Below, piece by piece: positions 19,665-26,384 of a DNA stretch of 27,490 nt. A model generated the notes under the pieces. The model did not search any database. It was given only the letters and a program-made list of their open reading frames with translations, and was not told the DNA's origin. Positions within the stretch are counted from its first letter, which is position 1; each line of letters begins with the position of its first letter. The stretch is from a virus, in the IMG/VR virus record IMGVR_UViG_3300012920_000204, positions 1 to 27,490 of that record, one strand, 5' to 3'. The position numbers were made by a program, and so were the translations under genes.

Positions 19665-21971
19665 TTATGATATAAGATCGCTAAATTTGGATAAAAATAC
19701 GCGGGAAGACCGCTTGTCTCTGTTCTGATTAGAAAACTTTTTAGCAAGTTTGTTGACATCAGCCGCTTTACTGTAATCAAGATCTTCTTCTATTTCGAGC
19801 TCGGAATCATCAATCCTTACTTTATTTGATTCAATAACAAAGTACCCGTCATACCCTAAGCCATCTTCTATGAACAGCGTTCTACTTTTCTGTTTCACAG
19901 TCTTCTTTCGCAGTTCCCTGAATTCTTCTGTGCCTTCATACCAATTTGTTGCTTTAGGAAATTTAGAGGAATGAACTATTGCAGCAACACTCGCCGCCTT
20001 GGCACTTCGGTTATCTCCAAGAAAGAAGCAAATCGCGGAAGAACCCGTAAGCTTTTTGAAGTTAATGATAAGCTGCCTGTAAGTTGACTGCCGGTGACGA
20101 GATCGAAAGGCATCAGGTCCAATCAATTCATTACCCCAACGAAGGTATTCCTTCCTAGAATAAAAACCATTCTCTAGAGTTGAGGGATCAAATTCTTTTT
20201 CCTTAGTGACATTATCATCATCTGTAATATAATTTAAAGCGCTTGACTCTCCATCGGTAAGAAACATGGTATGAAGCTTTTGGACTTTGTGCCGAGCTCG
20301 GAAGGTCTTTACAATTTGTTCGGCACAAATAATAGTATCAAAGAGCGGGGTTCCACCCATAGTCTCCATATCACTTTGAAATTGATTACCCCACCCATTG
20401 CTATTATTTCCGACAAACAACTCTTTACACGTATCTTCAAATTCTCTTTTTCCAATAGTTGAATTTAATAGTTCAAAGATGTGCGTTCCTGTTATGTCCG
20501 TTATTGCTCCAACTTGATCTTCTGGGGCTTCACTTTGACCTCGCCATTTCCGCCCAGTTGTAAAACCGTAAACCGTAAAGGGTATACCAACCGCTTTACA
20601 AAAGAAAGCCAATTGAAGGGTTTGCTCAATCACATCGTGAAGTACTCTGGCCATACTCCCACTCCAGTCAATAAAGAATACCATTCCATGATCTTTTGAA
20701 GTGGCCAACCTTGTAACCGACTTGAAGATTTGATCATCGTATTTGTAAGAGTGAAGCTTGTTTGGATCGATAGATCCTGTTGCCGATGTCTGTGCTCGGG
20801 AATATTCGTATGCCGATTTTTTACGCTCGAATTCTCTGACAAGAAGAGCAACGTTCTTTTTGGATACTTTCTTAAAATTGGTCCAAACCGCATCTTCGGT
20901 GGGATCGGTCATTAAACTATTGTATAGTGAAAGCCTTTGTTTCCTTGCGGCTCGAACCTTGTCAAGAGAAGAAATGCACTTATCTATCTGCTCAAGACTG
21001 GGTGCATCGGCATAAAGTGTTCCGTCCGACTTTTCCTGAGAGTTTTCCAGTTCTTCGTCAAGAGCACGTTGGGTTTCTGAGATGGCCTCGGAATAGTCAT
21101 AGTCATCCTTACCTTCAGTGCCAACAGATTTTTCTGCCAATGATTCTTCAGCTTCTTCGTCTTTATTAAGAGTGTCGGCTGTTTGATCAGATTCATCTTT
21201 ACCATTTTCGTTTTGATCTTGGTCAGAAACAGAATCATTTTTATCACCGTCTTCTTCATTCATTGAAGGGTCAGGTGTGTTTCCACGAATGTCAGTGTCT
21301 AGACTATCATCATCTCCGCCATCCTCTCCGGAATCTTTCCCAGGGTTGAACGGTTCTTCGGGTTCTTCCTGTGTCGAAGGCTTCTCCTTTGGAAGCTTGG
21401 AAATAATCTCTCCGCAAATATCAAGTACCTCTTCGTAGGTTTCAGCCTTTAAGCACTTGTTATAAATCTCGGTTTCCCATTCGTCAAACTGAACATTAAT
21501 AAGATGTCGCAGTTTACCTTTAAGGTTAAGACGATCAATAAAGTTAAGTTCATTGATATCTCGGTCCCTTATTTTAAAAAAGTCGTTATTAAGAAGATAG
21601 GTATAGCCATTTGTAAATGCTCTTACCAAGCCAGGGAATGAAGCAAGGATCTTACGTTCAATGCGAATGTCTTCAACAATATTGGCAATGTCAAAGGGAG
21701 CTTCTTTTCCAAAGCGGTCGTGGTATTGGGCAATCCCGTCTTCTGGTGTCCAATGTGCGTGGCCTACTTCGTGTCCAACAAGAAGGTCGGAAACAGACTT
21801 ATCATCAAGATTCCAAGTAGGAAGGCCAAGGACTCGTTTCTTAACATCAAAGAAAGCGGTTTTATAATTACCTTGGCGAACTCGAATGTTCTCTTTAGCA
21901 AGAAGCTTGGCGAGTTGCCGCTGGTGCTCAAAGCTAACGTTATGCTGTGGCTGATTAAGTGTATCTAACAT
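19665..21971 (-). CDS. cobT-like: HExxH metallopeptidase-like / VWA (CobT-like) protein
   Basis: A 768-residue three-part protein. Residues 1-190: a peptidase-like domain with HEVGH (67-71) and a downstream VEDIRIER (Glu100), which could complete a zinc site. Residues about 200-315: a very acidic linker (EEPEEP, GEDGGDDDS, DEEAEES). Residues about 425-640: a VWA domain with the MIDAS start DWSGSM (435-440) and FLTDGES. The combination matches CobT-like VWA proteins that pair with a CobS/MoxR ATPase, here the next gene, under a separate promoter. CobT itself lacks a zincin active site as far as I recall, so the HExxH is notable. Possible roles are chelatase assistance, remodelling or proteolysis of a host complex. 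Start without SD (TTTTTATATT-ATG). Confidence 0.8.
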   Translation of the reverse strand: MLDTLNQPQHNVSFEHQRQLAKLLAKENIRVRQGNYKTAFFDVKKRVLGLPTWNLDDKSVSDLLVGHEVGHAHWTPEDGIAQYHDRFGKEAPFDIANIVEDIRIERKILASFPGLVRAFTNGYTYLLNNDFFKIRDRDINELNFIDRLNLKGKLRHLINVQFDEWETEIYNKCLKAETYEEVLDICGEIISKLPKEKPSTQEEPEEPFNPGKDSGEDGGDDDSLDTDIRGNTPDPSMNEEDGDKNDSVSDQDQNENGKDESDQTADTLNKDEEAEESLAEKSVGTEGKDDYDYSEAISETQRALDEELENSQEKSDGTLYADAPSLEQIDKCISSLDKVRAARKQRLSLYNSLMTDPTEDAVWTNFKKVSKKNVALLVREFERKKSAYEYSRAQTSATGSIDPNKLHSYKYDDQIFKSVTRLATSKDHGMVFFIDWSGSMARVLHDVIEQTLQLAFFCKAVGIPFTVYGFTTGRKWRGQSEAPEDQVGAITDITGTHIFELLNSTIGKREFEDTCKELFVGNNSNGWGNQFQSDMETMGGTPLFDTIICAEQIVKTFRARHKVQKLHTMFLTDGESSALNYITDDDNVTKEKEFDPSTLENGFYSRKEYLRWGNELIGPDAFRSRHRQSTYRQLIINFKKLTGSSAICFFLGDNRSAKAASVAAIVHSSKFPKATNWYEGTEEFRELRKKTVKQKSRTLFIEDGLGYDGYFVIESNKVRIDDSELEIEEDLDYSKAADVNKLAKKFSNQNRDKRSSRVFLSKFSDLIS

Positions 21972-21989
21972 AATATAAAAAGTTGGATA

Positions 21990-22232
21990 TTAGCAATAAA
22001 GCATATTGTAGGACTTGGAATTTTTCCTCGCCACCTTTATGCAGTCGGCAGCGTCCTCGGTTCCAGCCTCGAATCGCTCCGAGTAAACCAATACGGAAAC
22101 TGGTCTCTCCTTTCGGAATTCCTCGAGCAATGCCGAGCCGTCAGGCAATTCAGAATACCTAGTAAATGTCCCATGAAGGATATTATCATAAATGGCGGAA
22201 TTCACAAATCGTGTTGGGTTTACTGGTGTCAT
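21990..22232 (-). CDS. small unknown protein (80 aa)
   Basis: Unrecognised. It starts MTPVNPTRFVNSAIYDNIL and ends KNSKSYNMLYC. A beta strand VSVLVYSERF and an acidic GTEDAADCIKVARK stretch are visible, suggesting a small alpha/beta fold. I start it at 22230-22232: the longer frame to 22283 would begin inside the promoter's -10/spacer region. The leader of about 35 nt has the C-rich motif CCCAACCACCC (complement of 22241-22251) shared with the 6868 and 7228 genes. Confidence 0.62.
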   Translation of the reverse strand: MTPVNPTRFVNSAIYDNILHGTFTRYSELPDGSALLEEFRKERPVSVLVYSERFEAGTEDAADCIKVARKNSKSYNMLYC

Positions 22233-22273
22233 AATATAGTGGGTGGTTGGGATTGTAGTACCGTTACAGATAT

Positions 22274-22313
22274 ATTCTACCACATTTCCGCAAAAATGTA
22301 CAGGGAAAAATGC
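22274..22313 (-). promoter_or_regulatory. promoter of the 80-aa gene and VWA gene
   Basis: GCATTTT (22307-22313), 4 nt, TGTACA (22297-22302), 17 bp, TAGAAT (22274-22279). The core AAATGTGGTAGAATATA is identical to the promoter at 7534-7562. Confidence 0.75.
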
Positions 22314-22355
22314 TAAAAAAGTGAATTTTTTTCACATTCCCCCAGAATACGGGGG
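22314..22355 (-). terminator. double-hairpin terminator region after gene 46
   Basis: On the minus strand, CCCCC-GTATTCT-GGGGG (22339-22355) is followed by the GTGAAAAAAATTCAC hairpin (22321-22335) and then TTTTTTA (22314-22320). It lies between gene 46 and the next promoter. The 140 bp from here to the gene 46 stop at 22500 show no gene. Confidence 0.5.
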
Positions 22356-22499
22356 TTTCAGGCCCAATTTTCCAGTAAATCACGAGAAATGGGTAGTTAA
22401 TATCCAAAAGCAGTATAATTTACCTACTAATCCAAAACGAGCCAATTTTCACAGATTTCACAATTGTAACTCATTAATAGCAATGGAGTTATAATCTTA

Positions 22500-24221
22500 C
22501 TAGGTGATGGATTTCACGTTTGTAAAGTTCTGTCGGCGTTCAAACTCAATCTTTCGCTCGAACTTTCCTTCAAGTAGATCCTGCTTATGGCTGATAACAA
22601 ATACACGGGTTTCTTCATCAAGGGTATTCATAATCTTCAGGAGATTGTCAATACCATCAATATCAAGACTTGCATCAAATACTTCGTCAAGCATGAGAAG
22701 GTTGGTATTCGCAGAGTTCTTCATCTTGGCAATCTGTCTCCAAGCGAATAGCAGTGCAAGGTCGATTCGCTGCTTTTCTCCTTCAGAAAAAGAAGAATAG
22801 GAAAAGGCATCGCGGTGGCGAGACTTGATTGTTTCAGCAAAGTTTTCGTCAAGCTCAAAGCTAACAAAGAAGTCAAGTACTTGAAGGTAGTTATTAATCA
22901 GCTTGTTCATTACTGGAAGATACTGCTGAATAATCTTTGTCTTAATCCCAGTGTCTTTCAGCAGTTCAGAAAGAACTTCATTGTAATGTCTTTCTTCAAT
23001 CAAGGCTGACTTGTTATTACCAATCGTTTCGCGTGATTCTCTTAAATCCTCAAGCTCTGCCCTGGCCTTTGTCAAATCTTTATCAGAAGATGTTGAACCT
23101 TTTTGCTTTTTAAGTTCATCAGCTCTTTTATTAAATTGAGCAATCAAACTTTGATTGGTAGTCAAGGTATGGTTAAGCTGGAGAATACGATTAAGTTCTT
23201 CTTGGCTTTCTTTAAGATCGGCGGTTGCCTTAGTAAGATGCTGTTGAAGAGCGGCTTTACCGTCCACGAGTTTACCTCTCCACTTTTTACTTTTCTCGAT
23301 CTTCTCTTCGCAAAAAGCTTCACTTAACCGCTGGGAGCAAGTCGGGCAGAAACGATTATCAGTATAAAACTTGATGTCCTTATCAACTGTAGCAATATTT
23401 GCTCCAATTCCTTTGTCACTATCGCTGATGCTTGCAATTGATTCATTAAGCTTGTCAACCTTTGCTTTAGCAACAGGATACTTTTCCTGATATTCTTCAA
23501 GCAGCTGCTGATTACTTTTAATGTATACGTCAATCTGCTCTTCAACTTCTTTCAATTCCTCTTCGTATTTTGCATCATTACTTTCACCAATCTTTATCAA
23601 TTTATCAATGTGTTTATTTTGCATTGATACCTTAGACTTGACCAGCTCCAGTTCATGTTCAGCTTCAGTTAACTTATCCTTAAGTTTACCACTCGATTCT
23701 TTTAGGACCTGATTCATCTTTGAAAAGATACTAATATCAAGTAGATCTTCAATCACCGCTCGTCTTTGGTAAGTAGGCAGCTGCATAAACGGAATAAAGT
23801 TTGAGCTACCAAGAACAACAACTTGGTGAAAGCTTTTGTGATTAAGCTTCAAGATATTTGTTTCAAGTAGCTTTTGATAATCCCGTGAATGAGATTCTTG
23901 GTTAATCATTTCACCGTCAACCCAGATCTCAAAGATGTTAGGTTTAATACCACGAACAATCTTGTATTCTTTTGTACCGATACTAAACTCAACTGTTACC
24001 TCACACTTCTTTCCGTTGATGCTATTAACAAGTTGAGGCTTGTTGATAGCTCGGTGGGGTTTACCAAAAAGAGCAAAGCTTAGTGCATCAAGCATGAGAC
24101 TTTTACCACTTCCGTTGTGTCCAACAATCAAGGTTGAACGTGAAGACGCAAAGTCAATCTTAATTGGGTTTGATCCCACACTAAGAAAGTTCTTATATTC
24201 CACTGTCTTAAAATTAATCAT
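22500..24221 (-). CDS. 46: recombination nuclease subunit gp46 (Rad50/SbcC-like)
   Basis: A 573-residue SMC-type ATPase (T4 gp46 560). Walker A is GHNGSGKS (34-41). A coiled coil spans roughly 165-285 and 305-420 and is broken by the zinc hook FCPTC (Cys292, Cys295). The signature region SFSEGEKQRIDLAL and Walker B NLLMLDEVFD lie near the C-terminus, followed by a SHKQD H-loop. With gp47 it resects double-strand ends for UvsX-dependent recombination and host DNA degradation. The start overlaps the gp47 stop by 4 bp; the promoter is that of gene 55. Confidence 0.96.
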   Translation of the reverse strand: MINFKTVEYKNFLSVGSNPIKIDFASSRSTLIVGHNGSGKSLMLDALSFALFGKPHRAINKPQLVNSINGKKCEVTVEFSIGTKEYKIVRGIKPNIFEIWVDGEMINQESHSRDYQKLLETNILKLNHKSFHQVVVLGSSNFIPFMQLPTYQRRAVIEDLLDISIFSKMNQVLKESSGKLKDKLTEAEHELELVKSKVSMQNKHIDKLIKIGESNDAKYEEELKEVEEQIDVYIKSNQQLLEEYQEKYPVAKAKVDKLNESIASISDSDKGIGANIATVDKDIKFYTDNRFCPTCSQRLSEAFCEEKIEKSKKWRGKLVDGKAALQQHLTKATADLKESQEELNRILQLNHTLTTNQSLIAQFNKRADELKKQKGSTSSDKDLTKARAELEDLRESRETIGNNKSALIEERHYNEVLSELLKDTGIKTKIIQQYLPVMNKLINNYLQVLDFFVSFELDENFAETIKSRHRDAFSYSSFSEGEKQRIDLALLFAWRQIAKMKNSANTNLLMLDEVFDASLDIDGIDNLLKIMNTLDEETRVFVISHKQDLLEGKFERKIEFERRQNFTNVKSIT

Positions 24222-25303
24222 AGTGCATCCAGAGTTTGAGCTTCAATGTAAAGCTCTTGAAGTTTGTTTTTAATGCGATCGCGATTCAAGTCAGTTTGAA
24301 CAGAATCCACATACGTATTTAAAAGGGTGATTGTGTCAGTTAATTCAAGCGCGGTTTCATCTACATTTTCAGAAAGGTATTCGTCAAAGTTTTCAACGAT
24401 CTTCAAATCAAATGGATTCCTAGCAATAATTTCATCAATGTATTTGTCAAAAAGAAATGGGTTCTTCTTGTTAACCACAACCACTTTGATATATGATCCA
24501 CTTACTGCATCAAAGTCGATCTTATCCAGCTCTGCTTCAACATCATCGCTTGAGTTGATATCATCATACCGCATACGGTTATAAATCGTAATCTTATTTC
24601 GGACTGGAGTAAGCTCACGTGTTTCGGTATTAATTACGTGGAAGTATTTAGGATCATCGCAGTCGGCCCATGTAAGCTCATAAGGAGTACCAAGATAATG
24701 GATATTTCCCTTTGCGCTTTTCGTATGATAGTGACCACTCATTACCAACTCGAATCTGGAAAAGATATCCGATGCCATTCCATGGCTAGAAGACTGAACG
24801 CCTTTCATCATATCAAATCCTGCAAGCTCAAGGTGGCCGCCAAGGAACGGTGCCTTTACTGTTTTGATAAAGTCAATACACTCTTCATAATTTTCTTCAT
24901 TGATCCAAGGTAGTAAACCAATATCCAAGCCATCATAACTGACTACCGTTGGATCCATGTGAAGGTTAATTACGTCATCGTAATGACTAAGAATTTCTGT
25001 TAAGCTATTTAAATCATTTGTGTTTTTGTAGAAAACATCGTGGTTCCCTGGGATCAAATCCATGGTCATACCTTCTTCTCTAAGGCGATCAATGAACATA
25101 CTTCTGTTGCGGGCAAGTACCTTGATATTGGCAAACCGCCGATGATCAAAGTAATCACCAAGGTGAAGGATCTGAGTGATACCATTCTCCTTGCAATAAG
25201 GAAAGAATACTTCATCGTAAAACCTTTCCGCGTAATCCAAGAAGATCCCACTACCGTTCTTGACACCGGTATGGGTGTCAGTAATTACAGCTATTTTACT
25301 CAT
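24218..25303 (-). CDS. 47: recombination nuclease subunit gp47 (Mre11/SbcD-like)
   Basis: A 361-residue calcineurin-type phosphoesterase (T4 gp47 339). Motifs: DTH (9-11), GDYFDHR (Asp50, Asp53), GNHD (86-89), GHLE and GHYHTKS. It is the nuclease partner of gp46. The start ATG lies within the last codons of gene 55 (8-bp overlap) and the end overlaps the gene 46 start, so 55-47-46 form a coupled unit. Confidence 0.96.
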   Translation of the reverse strand: MSKIAVITDTHTGVKNGSGIFLDYAERFYDEVFFPYCKENGITQILHLGDYFDHRRFANIKVLARNRSMFIDRLREEGMTMDLIPGNHDVFYKNTNDLNSLTEILSHYDDVINLHMDPTVVSYDGLDIGLLPWINEENYEECIDFIKTVKAPFLGGHLELAGFDMMKGVQSSSHGMASDIFSRFELVMSGHYHTKSAKGNIHYLGTPYELTWADCDDPKYFHVINTETRELTPVRNKITIYNRMRYDDINSSDDVEAELDKIDFDAVSGSYIKVVVVNKKNPFLFDKYIDEIIARNPFDLKIVENFDEYLSENVDETALELTDTITLLNTYVDSVQTDLNRDRIKNKLQELYIEAQTLDAL

Positions 25304-25931
25304 CTTCTTTAAAGAATTCGTTTAAAGGACCATGGGTAACGGCCTTCTTTGCTGGACGACCCCGCTTCTTTTTCTTCGGTAGGGGTTTATCTTCATCTTG
25401 ATCAATCCAGTGTTCTTCATCCCACATTCCATTGCGGTGACGCATTCTTTCAACAATTGATTCGCCAATAGCATTAATATCATCAGTACCAAACTCAGCA
25501 AAGGCATCAATCGAAGTGTTGTCGATAATCCTTTGCTTGATTTCAGTTTGGCGCTTTTCTTTTGCAATTCGGCGAAGGAAACAAAAGTAACTGATTTGAG
25601 TAAAGTAACTAAAGGCGTTTGGTACTCCGGTTCTTGTTGGTTTGTTAATATCAAAGTTATTAATAACCTTAACGCAGTTTTCTACCGCGTCCATAACCAT
25701 ATCCTCTCTGTAGGTATAGTTAATAAAGTTGGGACTACGGGATAAACCGTTTGCGATTTTATAAAGACACAGACCAACATAATCGGTAATTGGCCGAGGC
25801 TCTTTGCCTTTGGCTTCGTCTTCTTTTACTCCTCGGACGTGCTCCGCCACGGCTTCTCCGAATTCTTTGTTATTAACGTAGTCAACGGAGTCCTTTCTCC
25901 GTCGTGTACGCTTCTTACTTGGCTCTGGCAT
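25296..25931 (-). CDS. 55: late sigma factor gp55
   Basis: A 211-residue protein (T4 gp55 185). VDYVNNKEF matches the T4 N-terminus (YNYVNNKEL). DYVGLCLYKIANGLSRSPNFINYTYREDMVMDAVENCVKVINNFD and PNAFSYFTQISYFCFLRRIAKEKRQ-type text (given here in part) correspond to the sigma region 2-like core. The tail is longer and basic (PKKKKRGRPAKK, like an AT-hook), then ends LNEFFKEDE, comparable to T4's C-terminal clamp-binding LDFLYE. It directs RNA polymerase to TATAAATA late promoters, with gp45 as activator. It has a leaderless-type promoter, and heads the 55-47-46 operon. Confidence 0.95.
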   Translation of the reverse strand: MPEPSKKRTRRRKDSVDYVNNKEFGEAVAEHVRGVKEDEAKGKEPRPITDYVGLCLYKIANGLSRSPNFINYTYREDMVMDAVENCVKVINNFDINKPTRTGVPNAFSYFTQISYFCFLRRIAKEKRQTEIKQRIIDNTSIDAFAEFGTDDINAIGESIVERMRHRNGMWDEEHWIDQDEDKPLPKKKKRGRPAKKAVTHGPLNEFFKEDE

Positions 25932-25937
25932 ACTACT

Positions 25938-25977
25938 ATTATACTATAAAAATTGAATAAAGTAAATAAAAAAGTTA
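25938..25977 (-). promoter_or_regulatory. leaderless-type promoter of gene 55
   Basis: TAACTTT (25971-25977), 4 nt, TTTACT (25961-25966), 17 bp, TATAAT (25938-25943), 6 nt, ATG at 25929-25931. Confidence 0.82.
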
Positions 25978-26000
25978 CATATAATTGTTTTATAACTTTT

Positions 26001-26040
26001 TCATTTTATCCTTTACAGGCATAAACGAATTTGATATAAT
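26001..26040 (+). promoter_or_regulatory. plus-strand phage promoter, antisense to uvsW region
   Basis: TCATTTT (26001-26007), 4 nt, TTTACA (26012-26017), 17 bp, TATAAT (26035-26040), then 6 nt and an ATG (26047-26049) that opens only Met-Trp-Ile-stop. All spacings equal those of the minus-strand promoters. It faces rightward, opposite to every convincing gene. A GTGG...CCAC weak hairpin follows at once. Confidence 0.65.
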
Positions 26041-26072
26041 AATCCTATGTGGATTTAAAAAACCACTAAAGT

Positions 26073-26384
26073 TCAATTAAGGGTATCATCCTCGAACATC
26101 TTGATCCTATAGTCAGTATACTGATCATAATACTGTTTCTTCAAGGCAATTCCGGCAACCATCTCTGATTCAATTCGTTCGTCAAGAATCAGGAAAGGAA
26201 CATTAAAGCTGAAAGGATAAAGTGGTTCAATACCAAAGGGTTCAAATACAAATCCATTAAGCAGGAACAAACCATGTTCGTCACTGCCGTGATACTCGCC
26301 GACAATACAGCGACCAGCGGTTGTCGTGATGGCACGAATGTCAACGCTGTTAAGATAGTCAAGATAATCGTCACTTGGTGTCAT
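26073..26384 (-). CDS. unknown protein (103 aa), possibly Sm-like fold
   Basis: Function not recognised. VDIRAITTTAGRCIVGEYHGSD followed by GLFLLNGFVFEPF has the strand-turn-strand look of Sm/LSM-type beta barrels, and LDERIESEMVAGIALKKQYYDQY is a C-terminal helix; this is weak evidence. It starts inside the end of uvsW (14-bp overlap), so it is translated from the uvsW transcript. The plus-strand promoter just downstream could produce RNA complementary to it. Confidence 0.68.
   Translation of the reverse strand: MTPSDDYLDYLNSVDIRAITTTAGRCIVGEYHGSDEHGLFLLNGFVFEPFGIEPLYPFSFNVPFLILDERIESEMVAGIALKKQYYDQYTDYRIKMFEDDTLN

Noticed and set aside
22233-22283. Longer start for the 80-aa gene
   Set aside because: The first codons lie between the -10 box and the transcription start, so they would not be transcribed.
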